A stretch of DNA of 64,000 nucleotides from Chitiniphilus eburneus (GCF_005048205.1 NZ_SUMF01000001.1:434001-498000), one strand, 5' to 3'. Positions 52,790 through 62,735 are shown, numbered from the stretch's first letter. Program-made: numbers and translations. The notes: generated by a model from the sequence alone, not told the origin.

Positions 52790-53734
52790 ATGCCGCAGAT
52801 CACCGTACGCCAGCTTTTCATCGACAACGCCGAGAAACTGCGGCTCACCTGGGTTGCCGGGCAATCGGGGGCCAACAGCCTGTTGACCAACGATGCCAGC
52901 GAGCAAAAGCCCAAGCTGGCGCTGGTCGGCCACCTGAACTTCATCCACCCCAACCGGGTGCAGGTGCTGGGCATTGCCGAGGTCAACTACTTCCAGGGGC
53001 TGTCGCCCGAAGCGCAGAAGGAATCGGTCGAGCGTCTGTTCGCCAATGAAATGGCGGCGATGATCGTCGCCAACAGCCAGCCCGTACCCGACGCACTGAA
53101 AGAGGCGGCCGAGCGCTATCACGTACCGCTGCTCACCTCTCCCGAGCAGTCGCCATACCTGATGGACGTGCTGCGCTACTACCTGTCGAAAGCGCTGGCC
53201 GTCTCCACCCATCTGCATGGCGTATTCCTCGACGTACTGGAAGTGGGCGTGCTGCTCACCGGCGAATCGTCGATGGGCAAGAGCGAACTGGCGCTGGAGC
53301 TGATCTCGCGCGGCCATGGCCTCGTCGCCGACGACGTGGTCGAGGTCTATCGCACCAACCCCGAAACACTCGAAGGCCGCTGCCCGCCGATGCTGCGGGA
53401 TTTCCTCGAAGTGCGCGGGATCGGCGTACTGAATATCCGCACCATCTTCGGTGAAACCGCCGTCCGCCCCAAAAAGACCCTCAAGCTGATCATCCACCTG
53501 GCCAAGGCCAGCGGCGAGACGCTGGCGCCGATCGACCGGCTCCAGATGCAAGCGGCCACCCAGGAAATCCTCGGCGTGCCGATTCGCAAGCTGGTCATCC
53601 CCGTGGCCGCCGGCCGCAACCTCGCCGTGCTGGTCGAAGCCGCCGTGCGCAATTACATCCTGCAACTACGCGGCATCGACTCCACCCGCGAGTTCATCGA
53701 ACGTCACCAACGTTTCATGGAAATGGGCGAATGA
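52790..53734 (+). CDS. hprK: HPr kinase/phosphorylase HprK
   Basis: HprK phosphorylates a serine of HPr and also removes the phosphate. The 314-residue product has an N-terminal domain (1-130), the P-loop GESSMGKS (158-165), His residues in [13 protein letters not shown], and the signature [21 protein letters not shown]. Its stop overlaps the rapZ ATG (ATGA). The ptsN-hprK-rapZ set is typical of Betaproteobacteria. Confidence 0.97.
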   Translation: MPQITVRQLFIDNAEKLRLTWVAGQSGANSLLTNDASEQKPKLALVGHLNFIHPNRVQVLGIAEVNYFQGLSPEAQKESVERLFANEMAAMIVANSQPVPDALKEAAERYHVPLLTSPEQSPYLMDVLRYYLSKALAVSTHLHGVFLDVLEVGVLLTGESSMGKSELALELISRGHGLVADDVVEVYRTNPETLEGRCPPMLRDFLEVRGIGVLNIRTIFGETAVRPKKTLKLIIHLAKASGETLAPIDRLQMQAATQEILGVPIRKLVIPVAAGRNLAVLVEAAVRNYILQLRGIDSTREFIERHQRFMEMGE

Positions 53735-54600
53735 CGCACAAACGCCAGCAGGTCATCCTGCTTTCCGGCCTGTCCGGCGCCGGCAAGAGCGTGGCGCTCA
53801 AGGCGCTGGAGGACCTGGGTTACTTCTGCATTGACAACCTGCCCTCGCCGTTGCTGCCGCAAAGCGCCGCCCTGCTCGACGAGGACGGCTATCCACGCGT
53901 CGCCATCGGCATCGACGTGCGCAGCGCGCACAGTTTCGTCTCGTTCCCGGAACACCTGGATGCGCTGTTCGAGCTGAATCTCGACGTGCGCCTGCTGTTC
54001 CTGGAAGCCAAGACCGAAACGCTGGTCAAGCGCTTCTCGGAAACCCGCCGCAGCCACCCGCTGGCCTCGGGCGACCTCACGGTGTTCGAAGCCATCGCGC
54101 TGGAACGCGAAATGCTCGAATACTTCTCGTCGCTGGCGCATCGTATCGACACCACCGATCTTTCGGCCGCGCAACTGCGCTCCTGGCTGCGCGACTTCGT
54201 CGCACTCGACCGCTCGCGGCTGACCGTGATCTTCGAATCGTTCGGCTTCAAACAAGGCATTCCGCTGGATGCCGATTTCGTCTTCGACGCCCGTTGCCTG
54301 CCCAATCCGCATTACGATCCGGCGCTGCGCCCCCTTACCGGGCGTGACCAGCCGGTGATCGACTTCCTCGAACGCGAGGAAATGGTCGGCAAATACCAGA
54401 CCCATGTCCTGGGCTTTCTGGAGCGCTGGCTGCCCGAGTTCGAACGCGATCACCGCAGTTATGTCACGGTCGGCATCGGTTGCACTGGCGGCCAGCATCG
54501 CTCGGTCTATCTGGCCGAACAACTGGCGCGGCATTTCGCCGTCAACCGGCAGGTACTGGTCCGCCATCGCGAACGGCCCGAGCTAGCGGTCAACCGATGA
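53731..54600 (+). CDS. rapZ: RNase adapter protein RapZ
   Basis: RapZ binds small RNAs and, in enterobacteria, targets GlmZ to RNase E; it senses glucosamine-6-phosphate. The 289-residue product has Walker A GLSGAGKS (13-20), Walker B-like [11 protein letters not shown], and the conserved C-terminal RNA-binding domain with [22 protein letters not shown]. It is coupled to hprK and overlaps the next gene (ATGA). Confidence 0.97.
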   Translation: MTHKRQQVILLSGLSGAGKSVALKALEDLGYFCIDNLPSPLLPQSAALLDEDGYPRVAIGIDVRSAHSFVSFPEHLDALFELNLDVRLLFLEAKTETLVKRFSETRRSHPLASGDLTVFEAIALEREMLEYFSSLAHRIDTTDLSAAQLRSWLRDFVALDRSRLTVIFESFGFKQGIPLDADFVFDARCLPNPHYDPALRPLTGRDQPVIDFLEREEMVGKYQTHVLGFLERWLPEFERDHRSYVTVGIGCTGGQHRSVYLAEQLARHFAVNRQVLVRHRERPELAVNR

Positions 54601-54965
54601 TTGCGGCGCTTCGGCCCGGCGACTGGCTGATCCTGAGCGCCGGCGCCATCCTGGTCGGCTGGCTGGCCACGTTCGCCTGGCAGCAGGCCCCCGCTACGCG
54701 GGTACGCATCTACAGCGCAGGCAAGCTCTACGCGGAAGTCGACCTGGCCGCCCGGCGCCACCTCGACGTTCCAGGCCCCTTGGGCATCACCCGCGTCGAG
54801 ATCGACCGCGGCCGGGCGCGGGTCGCGGCCGACCCCGGCCCGCGCCAGTACTGCGTGCAGACCGGCTGGCTGATCCGGGCCGGCGAAAGCGCCATCTGCC
54901 TGCCGAACCGCACCACCGTCGCGCTGGTCGGCCAGGATGCCCACTACGATGCCCTCGGATACTGA
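54597..54965 (+). CDS. NusG domain II (DUF1312) protein
   Basis: ATG 54597 overlaps the rapZ stop and gives 122 residues. There is an N-terminal membrane helix (WLILSAGAILVGWLATFAW), then a small beta domain (VRIYSAGKLYAEVDLAARRHLDVPG, ITRVEIDRGRARVAADPGPRQYCVQTGWL, SAICLPNRTTVALVG), the pattern of extracytoplasmic NusG-II domains. Such genes often lie next to Gx transporter genes, as here, and are linked to flavin or quinone processes; the role is not proven. Confidence 0.88.
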   Translation: MIAALRPGDWLILSAGAILVGWLATFAWQQAPATRVRIYSAGKLYAEVDLAARRHLDVPGPLGITRVEIDRGRARVAADPGPRQYCVQTGWLIRAGESAICLPNRTTVALVGQDAHYDALGY

Positions 54966-55494
54966 GCACCCGCTCCCCGGCTGCGCCCCTGCCACCACGT
55001 TCGTCAGCGCGGCGGATCGCCGCATCGCCGGCTACGCCGCCATCGCCATCGCGCTGTCAGTGATGGAGGCCGCGATTCCCACGCCGATTCCGGGCGTCAA
55101 ACCCGGGCTGGCCAATATCGTCGTGCTGCTGGTGTTGTGGCGACATGGCTGGCAGGAAGCGGCGTGGGTCGGGCTGCTGCGCATCTTCGGCGCCGCGCTT
55201 GCGCTGGGCGGGCTGTTCTCGCCCGGCTTTGCGCTCAGCCTTGCCGGGGGCCTGTGCAGCCTGGCCGTGCTGGCACTGGTGCAACATCTGCCCCGCCGCT
55301 GGTTCGGCCCGGTCGGCCTCTCCATCCTGGCGGCCTTCGCACACATCAGCGGCCAGTTGCTCCTGGCGCGGCTCTGGCTGATTCCACACGAAGGCCTGTG
55401 GCGACTTGCGCCCCTGTTCGCCGGGGCCGCATTGCTGTTCGGGCTGGTGAACGGCCTGATCGTTGCGCGCATGCTTCTGGAGAAACCCCGATGA
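54937..55494 (+). CDS. Gx transporter-family membrane protein (heptaprenyl diphosphate synthase component I family)
   Basis: The 185-residue product begins MPTTMPSDTEHPL (ATG 54937, or ATG 54949 four codons on), overlapping the previous gene by 29 or 17 bases. It has four to five membrane helices with the PTPIPGVKPGLANIVVLLVLWRHGW and LRIFGAALALGGLFSPGFALSLAGGL motifs of this ECF-S-like family. Despite the family name no prenyl synthase motif is present, so a small-molecule transport role is more likely. The stop overlaps ubiX (ATGA). Confidence 0.87.
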   Translation: MPTTMPSDTEHPLPGCAPATTFVSAADRRIAGYAAIAIALSVMEAAIPTPIPGVKPGLANIVVLLVLWRHGWQEAAWVGLLRIFGAALALGGLFSPGFALSLAGGLCSLAVLALVQHLPRRWFGPVGLSILAAFAHISGQLLLARLWLIPHEGLWRLAPLFAGAALLFGLVNGLIVARMLLEKPR

Positions 55495-56090
55495 AAACCA
55501 TCACCCTCGCCTTCACCGGCGCCTCCGGCCTGGCCTACGGCATCCGTACCCTGGAATGCCTGCTTGCCGCCGGTTGCACCGTGCATGTGCTGTACACCCA
55601 GGCGGCGCAGATCGTCGCGCGTGAAGAGCTGGGCGTCACCTGGCCGGGACGCGCCGAGGCGCTGGGCGATCTGCTGCGCGAACAGTTCGGTGTGGACGAC
55701 AGCCGGCTCAAGGTCTGGGGCCAGCAGGAATGGTTCGCACCGATGGCATCCGGCTCCAATCCCGGCGACGGTATGGTGGTGGTGCCTTGCACCATGGGGG
55801 CGCTGGCCGCCATTGCCCACGGCAACTCGGACAACCTGCTGGAGCGCGCCGCCGACGTGATGATCAAGGAGCGCAAGACACTGATCGTCGTGCCGCGCGA
55901 AGCGCCATTCTCCGCGCTGCATCTGGAAAACATGCTCAAGCTGGCGCGCCTGGGCGTGGTGATCCTGCCCCCCAATCCGGGCTTCTATCACCAGCCGCAG
56001 ACCATCGCCGACCTGGTCGATTTCGTGGTGGCGCGCATTCTCGACCAGCTCGGTGTGCCGCATGCCTTGCAACGCCGCTGGGGCGCGTAG
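55491..56090 (+). CDS. ubiX: Flavin prenyltransferase UbiX
   Basis: UbiX attaches dimethylallyl phosphate to FMN, making the cofactor of UbiD decarboxylases in ubiquinone synthesis. ATG 55491 gives 199 residues (MKTITLAFTGASGLAYGIRTLECL). The PASGSNPGDGMVVVPCTMGALAAIAHGNSDNLLERAADV block, PREAPFSALHLENMLKLARLG and LPPNPGFYHQPQTIADLVDFV are family signatures. It ends convergent to norM with a 54-base gap. Confidence 0.97.
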   Translation: MKTITLAFTGASGLAYGIRTLECLLAAGCTVHVLYTQAAQIVAREELGVTWPGRAEALGDLLREQFGVDDSRLKVWGQQEWFAPMASGSNPGDGMVVVPCTMGALAAIAHGNSDNLLERAADVMIKERKTLIVVPREAPFSALHLENMLKLARLGVVILPPNPGFYHQPQTIADLVDFVVARILDQLGVPHALQRRWGA

Positions 56091-56144
56091 GACGAGCAAG
56101 CCGCGGACACGCGCCGGACGACGTCCCACATGGACAGTGCGGGT

Positions 56145-57515
56145 TCAGGCAGGCGCGGACAACCGCGTACGCGCCACGCGCCGGAACAACAACACCAGCG
56201 CCGTGGCCGCGAACGACAACGCCACCACCAGCGCCAGCCAGTAGCCCCGCGCCCCCCAGCCAGCCCAGCCGAATCCGCCGAACGCCAGCAGATACCCCAG
56301 CGGCAAGCCGATCACCCAGAACGCGGTCAGATGCAGCAGCATCGGCTGGCGCGTTACTTTGTAGCCGCGCAGCACGCCGGCCGCGACCACCTGGGTGGCA
56401 TCGGCCAACTGGAAGACCCCGGCAAAGATCAGCAGGCTGCTGGCCAGCGCCAGCACCGCCGCATCGCGGGTATACCAGCCGGCGACGATATGGTTGCCGA
56501 CGATCATCAGCATCGCGGTACAGCCGGCAACCGCCAGCCCCACGCGGATGCCGGTCCAGCCGACGAAGCGCGCGTAGGCCGGATCGTCCGCGCCCAGCGC
56601 CTGCCCCACCCGTACCGTCATCGCCGTGCCCAGCGCAGAGGGGATCATGAAGGTGAGCGACGCCATGTTCAGCGCCACCTGATGCGCCGCCACCGAGATC
56701 GTGCCCAGCCGCGCCATTAGCAATGCCACGCCGGAGAACGCGCTGACCTCGACGAAGAACATCGCGCCCACCGGCAGGCCCAGTTTGAGCAACTGCCATT
56801 GCTGCGCCCAATCCACGCCGCGCCAGTGCTTCAACGGATCGGTATCGCGGTAGAGCGGCGATACCTTGATCCACAGCCACATCAGCAGCAGCGTGAACCA
56901 TGTACACATCGCGGTAGCCCAGCCGCAGCCCACCGCGCCCAGCGCCGGCGCACCGAAGTGCCCGTAGATCAGCACCCAGTTGAGCGGCACGTTCAGCGCC
57001 AGGCCGGACAACGCGATCACCATCATCGGCTTGGTGGCATTCAGGCTGGCGCTATAGCCGTACAGCACGCGATACAACGCAAAGGCGGGTAGCGCCCAGG
57101 CCACGGCACGGACAAAACCACGTGCCTTGTCGGCCACCGCCGGCTCCAGCCCCAGATGGCTGAGCAAGGGCTGCGCCAGCCAGGCCGCGCCCCAGGCGAT
57201 CAGACCCCACACCAGCCCCTGATACAGCGCCTGTTGTGCCAGGCCGGGTATCTCGTGACGTCGATTGCCGCCCACCGCATGGGCGATCAGCGGGCTGGCG
57301 GCCAGCGTGAGGCCGATCAAGGTGACGATCAGCATGACCCAGATCGACGCACCCACCGATACCGCCGCCAGGTCGCCGGCGGACACGTGCCCGGCCATCA
57401 CCGCATCGACAAAGGCGGTACCGGTGCTGGCCAACTGGCCGACCATGATGGGCCAGCTCAGTGTCCAGATGCTGGCGAGTTCGTCCTTGAAGCGGTATTG
57501 CGTCGTGTGGGGCAT
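56145..57515 (-). CDS. norM: MATE-family multidrug/Na+ or H+ antiporter (NorM-type)
   Basis: The 456-residue product has 12 membrane helices in two halves: LASTGTAFVDAVMAGHVSAGDLAAVSVGASIW in the first, AHQVALNMASLTFMIPSALGTAMTVRVGQALGADD in the second. This is the NorM subfamily pattern. It is expected to export drugs or dyes with cation import. The start overlaps the preceding small gene by 58 bases. Confidence 0.93.
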   Translation of the reverse strand: MPHTTQYRFKDELASIWTLSWPIMVGQLASTGTAFVDAVMAGHVSAGDLAAVSVGASIWVMLIVTLIGLTLAASPLIAHAVGGNRRHEIPGLAQQALYQGLVWGLIAWGAAWLAQPLLSHLGLEPAVADKARGFVRAVAWALPAFALYRVLYGYSASLNATKPMMVIALSGLALNVPLNWVLIYGHFGAPALGAVGCGWATAMCTWFTLLLMWLWIKVSPLYRDTDPLKHWRGVDWAQQWQLLKLGLPVGAMFFVEVSAFSGVALLMARLGTISVAAHQVALNMASLTFMIPSALGTAMTVRVGQALGADDPAYARFVGWTGIRVGLAVAGCTAMLMIVGNHIVAGWYTRDAAVLALASSLLIFAGVFQLADATQVVAAGVLRGYKVTRQPMLLHLTAFWVIGLPLGYLLAFGGFGWAGWGARGYWLALVVALSFAATALVLLFRRVARTRLSAPA

Positions 57516-57775
57516 AACGGGGGAATCTCGAACTGCCCGATCAGCGCGGGCCAGCGTTGTTGCAATGACAGTGCGGTATGCACCGATAGATCGAAGACCA
57601 GCAGACTGCCATCCGCACAGTGTTCCAGCGCAAAACCCAGCGCGCGTAAGGCGCTTTCGGCATCGCGCAGCAAGGAATCGGCCCCGATCGCGGCGCTCAG
57701 GCGCAGGCAGCGGCGATGGGGGGACGGCAACGCACGGCGTGCGGGGACGTCATCGGGATAGAAGCAATCGTACAT
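57458..57775 (-). CDS. Small protein of unknown function overlapping norM
   Basis: ATG 57775 has a near-perfect AGGAGGT five bases upstream, strong evidence for translation. The 105-residue product begins MYDCFYPDDVPARRALPSPH, followed by CLRLSAAIGADSLLRDAESALRALG and LEHCADGSLLVFDLSVHTAL, a soluble alpha/beta-like pattern. The last about 20 codons overlap norM in another frame and read as composition-driven. No family recognised; co-transcription with norM is likely. Confidence 0.6.
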   Translation of the reverse strand: MYDCFYPDDVPARRALPSPHRRCLRLSAAIGADSLLRDAESALRALGFALEHCADGSLLVFDLSVHTALSLQQRWPALIGQFEIPPLCPTRRNTASRTNSPASGH

Positions 57776-58108
57776 GGCGACCTCCTGGAGCAATGGCAAC
57801 AGTCGACCGCCCTGGCGGCCGACGCTTTAGCGGATTCGCCCGGAATCGGGCCGCGCTCCGCAAGTTGTCGATTAACTCGGCGCGTTACAACAAAAAAACT
57901 GGGAGCCACTCACGCCCCCTGCTGGCTGCGACGCAGGCAGGCATCGGGCGCGTTGGCCGTACCACCTGTACTGTCGGCGTTCCGCTGCTTGCCAGGACCA
58001 GCTTCGCCAGGCTCTGGGGCGACTTTAACAACAAACTCCGTCAATCCGACCGGGCATCCCGAGCAGGGCAAGCCGCGCAAAAAAAGAATACCGGGCCGGA
58101 AAACAAAA

Positions 58109-58128
58109 AACCCGCGTGGCCGCGGGTT
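58109..58128 (-). terminator. Terminator after dtd
   Basis: An 8-bp stem (AACCCGCG and its complement, loop TGGC on the plus strand) is followed on the minus strand by T-rich sequence (TTTTGTTTT). It lies 133 bases past the dtd stop. The rest of the 485-base gap 57776-58260 shows no convincing gene; an AT-richer stretch at 57870-57900 may hold the promoter of the small gene and norM. Confidence 0.8.
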
Positions 58129-58260
58129 GGTCGGCACGCTTTAGCTGTATTTATTGAAGCGCCCGCAAGCTGGCAGTCAAATCGGCGCTGTACCGTCTGT
58201 TTTTACGCCTGGCGCACCGGCGGCGTCAAGCGCATGGTGCGTCGGCGCCTTCCCTTTCCG

Positions 58261-58713
58261 CTATTCGGGATTGCGCGAATCGAGCATCAGCGTGACCGGC
58301 CCGTCATTCACCAGCGCCACCTGCATGTCAGCGCCAAACACGCCCGTCGGTACCATGCGCCCCAGCGCTTGCGACAGTTGCGTGACGAATTGTTCAAACA
58401 TCGGTTGCGACACCGCCCCCGGCGCGGCACGGCTCCATGACGGCCGATTGCCCTTGCGGCAACTGGCGAACAGCGTGAACTGCGAAACGGCCAGCACCTC
58501 GCCCCCCGCCTCGACCACACTGCGATTCATCACACCGGCCTCATCGGCAAGGATGCGCAGCCGTGTCACCTTGCCCACCATCCAGGCCAGATCCTCCCCG
58601 GTATCGCTGGCTTCCACTCCCACCAGCAACAACAATCCCGGCCCGATCTCGCCCACGGTTTCATCCGCGACCCGCACCGCCGCCTTGCCGACCCGCTGCA
58701 CCAGCACCCGCAT
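58261..58713 (-). CDS. dtd: D-aminoacyl-tRNA deacylase Dtd
   Basis: Dtd hydrolyses D-amino acids (and glycine) from tRNA. The 150-residue product has [15 protein letters not shown] at the start, the [17 protein letters not shown] active-site segment and the [11 protein letters not shown] cross-subunit Gly-cisPro motif, all conserved. It is divergent from asd with a 272-base gap in which no further gene is seen. Confidence 0.96.
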   Translation of the reverse strand: MRVLVQRVGKAAVRVADETVGEIGPGLLLLVGVEASDTGEDLAWMVGKVTRLRILADEAGVMNRSVVEAGGEVLAVSQFTLFASCRKGNRPSWSRAAPGAVSQPMFEQFVTQLSQALGRMVPTGVFGADMQVALVNDGPVTLMLDSRNPE

Positions 58714-58985
58714 GCTCCAACCTCCCGCAAAAACGCCATGCTAGCGCGTCGCCGAACAGCCGGCATCGCCCACGGATATCCACGCCGGATGGATGTCATT
58801 TGCATTAAAAGCATGCTGGCGCAAATGGCAATTTCATTTTCGATTCAGATGCTTGCCTCGCCATCACGCCCCGGCGGGCCCTGGCCGGGCCATCTTGCTG
58901 CACTGCACCGCCGGCTGGCGCGACACGGCGTTTTTCTCTAACATCAGGGGCTTACGCGTAATTACCCATTGCAAAGGAAATGATG

Positions 58986-60092
58986 ATGAAGAAAGTTGGC
59001 CTCGTCGGCTGGCGCGGCATGGTCGGCTCAGTGCTGATGCAGCGCATGCAGGAAGAAAAGGATTTCGACCTGATCGAGCCGGTCTTCTTCACAACCTCGC
59101 AGGCCGGTCAGCCCGCGCCGGCCATCGGCGGCGCCACCGGCACGCTGAAGGACGCCAAATCCATCGACGACCTCAAGGCGATGGACATCATCATTTCCTG
59201 CCAGGGCGGCGACTACACCACCGACATCTTCGGCAAGCTGCGCGCCGCCGGCTGGACCGGCTACTGGATCGACGCCGCCTCCACGCTGCGCATGGAAGAA
59301 GACGCCGTCATCATCCTGGACCCGGTGAACCGTGGCGTGATCGACGCCGCGCTGGCCCGTGGCGTGAAGAACTACATCGGCGGCAACTGCACCAACTCCA
59401 TCCTGCTGATGGGCGTGGGCGCGCTGTTCCGCGAAGGTCTGGTCGAATGGGTCAGCTCCATGACCTACCAGGCGGCATCGGGCGGCGGCGCCAACCACAT
59501 GCGCGAACTGCTCAAGGGCATGGGCGTGGTCTATGGCTCGGTGGCCGATGAACTCGCCACCCCTGCCTCCGCCATCCTCGACATCGACCGCAAGGTCGCG
59601 CAGACCATCCGCTCCGACGTGCCGACCGAATACTTTGGCGCGCCACTGGCCGGTGGCCTGATCCCCTGGATCGACAAGCAACTGGAAAACGGCCAGTCCA
59701 AGGAAGAATGGAAGGGCCAGGCCGAAGTGAACAAGATCCTGGGCAACAGCGCGCCGATCCCGGTGGACGGCCTGTGCGTGCGCATCGGCGCCATGCGCTG
59801 CCACAGCCTGGCACTGACGCTGAAGCTGAAGAAGGATCTGCCGCTCGCCGAGATCGAATCGATCATCAAGTCGGGCAACCAGTGGGTGAAGTGGGTGCCG
59901 AACGATCGCGAAGTCACGGTGAAGGAACTGACCCCGGCCAGCATCACCGGCGGGCTGGACGTCGGCGTGGGCCGCGTGCGCAAGCTGAACATGGGGCCGG
60001 AATACGTTTCCGCCTTCGTCATCGGCGACCAGTTGCTGTGGGGTGCGGCCGAACCGCTGCGCCGCATGCTGCGCATCCTGCTCGAAGACTAA
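58986..60092 (+). CDS. asd: Aspartate-semialdehyde dehydrogenase Asd
   Basis: Asd reduces aspartyl phosphate to the semialdehyde for lysine, diaminopimelate, threonine and methionine. Three ATGs lie in tandem; the third (58986) is best spaced from AAAGGA and gives the family start [21 protein letters not shown], 368 residues. Catalytic Cys135 is in [12 protein letters not shown], and the C-terminal [30 protein letters not shown] is that of the Gram-negative type. A terminator follows. Confidence 0.98.
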   Translation: MKKVGLVGWRGMVGSVLMQRMQEEKDFDLIEPVFFTTSQAGQPAPAIGGATGTLKDAKSIDDLKAMDIIISCQGGDYTTDIFGKLRAAGWTGYWIDAASTLRMEEDAVIILDPVNRGVIDAALARGVKNYIGGNCTNSILLMGVGALFREGLVEWVSSMTYQAASGGGANHMRELLKGMGVVYGSVADELATPASAILDIDRKVAQTIRSDVPTEYFGAPLAGGLIPWIDKQLENGQSKEEWKGQAEVNKILGNSAPIPVDGLCVRIGAMRCHSLALTLKLKKDLPLAEIESIIKSGNQWVKWVPNDREVTVKELTPASITGGLDVGVGRVRKLNMGPEYVSAFVIGDQLLWGAAEPLRRMLRILLED

Positions 60093-60167
60093 GGCAACAC
60101 CCCGGCGGCACCGCCCGGTGCCGCGCCTCGCAGTATCCGAGAGCCTGCTCCAAGGCCGCCCAGGAAG

Positions 60168-60196
60168 AACGGGACGCACGACGTCCCGTTTCTTTT
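60168..60196 (+). terminator. Terminator after asd
   Basis: A 9-bp perfect stem (AACGGGACG and its complement, loop CACGA) is followed by TCTTTT. It lies 75 bases past asd and 20 bases before the next gene's start. Confidence 0.88.
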
Positions 60197-60215
60197 GCCC
60201 GGAGACCGAACGACC

Positions 60216-60614
60216 ATGTTGTGGAACATGCTGAAACGCCTGAAGCGCGGCCCGGTGCGCGTGCAGGAAGAAAACGCGTTGCTGGCGCCAACGGAACTAT
60301 TGCCCGCCACCCGGGCAAGACAGGAAGCCAAAGCCACCCATCCACTGAGCCAATCGCTGCTGTATCGCATCAAGCGTGACGCGCTGGCCATCGTGGCCGA
60401 CATGAACCGGGGTGTGGCGATGCCCGACTGCGCGCTGCTGGCGCGGCAACTGGCCTTCGTGCAGAAAGAGCTGATCCAGGCCGCGTACCACGATGAATCG
60501 CTGCCGCGCGAACAACGCCAGGCCCTGGCACGCTACCACGCACTTAACATTCGCCAGGGCATCGGCGAGCGTCGGGATCGGCCAATGCGGGGCGTCAGCC
60601 CGGGCGGCGACTGA
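60216..60614 (+). CDS. Small basic protein of unknown function
   Basis: ATG 60216 gives 132 residues: MLWNMLKRLKRGPVRVQEEN, then a helical middle (SLLYRIKRDALAIVADMNRG, LLARQLAFVQKELIQAAYHD, REQRQALARYHALNIRQGI). It is soluble, Arg/Leu-rich, with three to four predicted helices, and no family is recognised. A GGAG lies 11 bases upstream. Its TGA (60612-60614) directly abuts the convergent hemerythrin stop. Confidence 0.65.
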   Translation: MLWNMLKRLKRGPVRVQEENALLAPTELLPATRARQEAKATHPLSQSLLYRIKRDALAIVADMNRGVAMPDCALLARQLAFVQKELIQAAYHDESLPREQRQALARYHALNIRQGIGERRDRPMRGVSPGGD

Positions 60615-61142
60615 TCAATCGGTGGCCGGCATGCGCCGCGCCGCCATCCGCCGACCCATTTTCACCAGTTCGTCCGGCCGCACCAGCGTCTCCGCCCAGG
60701 GATAGACATGCGTTTCCTCACGATCCGCATGGGCGATGTACTGCTGGGCGAACGCCATGGCCGACACTTCGTTCAGCACCGCGCCGTGCCCCTGTATCAG
60801 CGACATGAGCAGACCCCGCCAGTGCTGCCATTGCACGCCCAGCACATCGTGCTCGACCTGCAGTTCGCGCAGGACCCGCAGCGGCTCGCCCTGCAGGCGT
60901 CCGGCCAGCAAGGCGAACAGATCGTCGTCCTCGTCGGCGTGGTGCAAAGGGGCGGCCACATCGAAATAGCGCAGGATGGCGCGAGCGGCCTCGACTGCCT
61001 GGGCATCGACGCCATGCTCCGTCACATGGGCCGCCAGCCTGGGCAGCAAACCGGCGTAGTGACGCACCCGCTCGTGGCAGGCATGAAGCATCGCCAATGG
61101 ATCGTCGAAGCCAACCGCCTCGGTATTGAAAGGATCGCGCAT
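60615..61142 (-). CDS. Hemerythrin-domain protein
   Basis: ATG 61142 (MRDPFNTEAVGFDDPLAML) gives 175 residues; longer frames add non-homologous sequence. The hemerythrin/HHE motifs are visible: HACHERVRHYAGLLPRLA, HHADEDDDLFALLAGRL, LQVEHDVLGVQWQHWR and QYIAHADREETHVYPWAETL, giving a plausible diiron ligand set. Such proteins bind oxygen, NO or iron. It is convergent with the small gene at 60216-60614, and its upstream gap (298 bases) faces gshA. Confidence 0.9.
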   Translation of the reverse strand: MRDPFNTEAVGFDDPLAMLHACHERVRHYAGLLPRLAAHVTEHGVDAQAVEAARAILRYFDVAAPLHHADEDDDLFALLAGRLQGEPLRVLRELQVEHDVLGVQWQHWRGLLMSLIQGHGAVLNEVSAMAFAQQYIAHADREETHVYPWAETLVRPDELVKMGRRMAARRMPATD

Positions 61143-61281
61143 GATCCGTCCAGCCAGAAAGGTAAGCCCTCCATGATACCGGCGGCGCGATACCTCGCTT
61201 GTGCCAGGATCAAACCATGAGCTATCTGCCGATATCCGGCATGCGCAGCCATCGCCGTCGTCACGCCGATGTGGCACCTTC

Positions 61282-61311
61282 TTGATTCTGGATGGGCCAA
61301 CCTCATATTAG
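61282..61311 (+). promoter_or_regulatory. Possible gshA promoter
   Basis: TTGATT (61282-61287) and TATTAG (61306-61311) are 18 bases apart in the gap upstream of gshA, giving a leader of about 120 bases. Both hexamers are fair matches to sigma-70 consensus. Confidence 0.4.
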
Positions 61312-61440
61312 AGTGCCCGATCACCCTGACGTCCGCGCCAGGGCGAACAAAAACAGAGCGCCAGCCCGCATCCGCCCTGCGCGGAGTACGGAGCCGCTCC
61401 GACGGGCATTCATCCCGGCCGTGGCAAAAAAGGATTCCCC

Positions 61441-62733
61441 ATGAGCGTACCGCATCTCGTCACCGCCCTTACGGGCCCGATTCTCGACCTGGAACGCAAG
61501 ATCCTCGCCGCGCAGCCGGAGATCGAACACTGGTTCCGCAATCAGTGGCAGGAACTGACGCCGCCGTTCTACGGCTCGGTCGATCTGCGCAATGCGGGCT
61601 ACAAGCTCGCGCCGGTGGACATGAACCTGTTTCCGGGCGGCTTCAACAACCTGAACCCCGAATTCCATCCGTTGGCGGTACAAGCCGCGATGGGCGCCCT
61701 GGAAGACCTCTGTCCGAGTGCGCGCCGCCTGTTGCTGATCCCGGAAAACCACACCCGCAATACCTTCTACCTGCAAAACGTCGCCGCCCTGGTGCGCATC
61801 CTGCGCCAATCGGGCCTCGCCGTCCGCCTGGGCAGCCTGAACCCTGACATCATCGAACCCACCACGCTCGACCTGCCCGACGGCCATAAACTGACGCTGG
61901 AGCCGCTGGAACGTCATGGCGACCGCCTGACGCTGCCCGGCTTCGACCCGTGCGTGGTGCTGTTGAACAACGATCTGTCCGGCGGCATTCCACCCATCCT
62001 GCAAAACCTGGAGCAGCAGGTACTGCCGCCGTTGCGCGCGGGCTGGTCCACGCGCCGCAAGACCAATCATTTCGCCGCCTACGATCACGTCGCCAGCGAG
62101 TTCGCTCGCCTGATCGGCATCGACCCGTGGGTCATCAACCCGTATTTCGACCACGTGGACGGCCTGGACTTCCACCAGCGTGACGGCGAAGACCGGCTGG
62201 CCGCATCGGTGGATGCGATGCTGGCGCGCATCCGCCGCAAGTACGCCGAACATGGCATCGACCACGAGCCCTTCGTCATCGTGAAAGCTAACGCCGGCAC
62301 CTACGGCATGGGCGTGATGAGCGTAAAATCCGCCGACGAGGTGCGCGGCCTGAACCGCAAGCAGCGCAACAAGATGTCGGTGGTCAAGGAGGGCCTAGAA
62401 GTACACGATGTGATCGTGCAGGAAGGCGTTCCCACCTTCGAACATATCGACGATGCCGTCGCCGAGCCCGTGGTCTACATGCTGGACCGCTTCGTCATCG
62501 GCGGCTTCTACCGCGTGCATACCGGGCGTGGTCCCGAGGAAAACCTCAATGCGCCCGGCATGCACTTCGCGCCGCTGGCCTTCGCCACGCCGTGTACCAC
62601 GCCGGATTGCGACGGTGCGCCCGACAGCGAACCGAACCGGTTCTATGCCTACGGCGTGGTCGCCCGCCTGGCCCTGCTCGCCGCGGCCCACGAACTGGAA
62701 CCGGTGGCGCAGGAAGTCGCGCTGGCGGTGTAA
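61441..62733 (+). CDS. gshA: Glutamate-cysteine ligase GshA (proteobacterial short type)
   Basis: GshA makes gamma-glutamylcysteine, the first step of glutathione synthesis. The 430-residue product belongs to the type found in Betaproteobacteria and Acidithiobacillus: YGSVDLRNAGYKLAPVDMNLFPGGFNNLN, RKTNHFAAYDHVASEFARLIGIDPWVINPYFD, FVIVKANAGTYGMGVMSV and VPTFEHIDDAVAEPVVYMLDRFVIGGFYRVH. It is unrelated in sequence to E. coli GshA. gshB follows after 97 bases with a nested inverted repeat. Confidence 0.95.
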   Translation: MSVPHLVTALTGPILDLERKILAAQPEIEHWFRNQWQELTPPFYGSVDLRNAGYKLAPVDMNLFPGGFNNLNPEFHPLAVQAAMGALEDLCPSARRLLLIPENHTRNTFYLQNVAALVRILRQSGLAVRLGSLNPDIIEPTTLDLPDGHKLTLEPLERHGDRLTLPGFDPCVVLLNNDLSGGIPPILQNLEQQVLPPLRAGWSTRRKTNHFAAYDHVASEFARLIGIDPWVINPYFDHVDGLDFHQRDGEDRLAASVDAMLARIRRKYAEHGIDHEPFVIVKANAGTYGMGVMSVKSADEVRGLNRKQRNKMSVVKEGLEVHDVIVQEGVPTFEHIDDAVAEPVVYMLDRFVIGGFYRVHTGRGPEENLNAPGMHFAPLAFATPCTTPDCDGAPDSEPNRFYAYGVVARLALLAAAHELEPVAQEVALAV

Positions 62734-62735
62734 GC

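Noticed and set aside
57910-58137. Minus-strand 75-codon frame between dtd and the small gene upstream of norM
   Set aside because: It begins inside the dtd terminator stem, has no ribosome site and a Pro/Gly/Arg composition.
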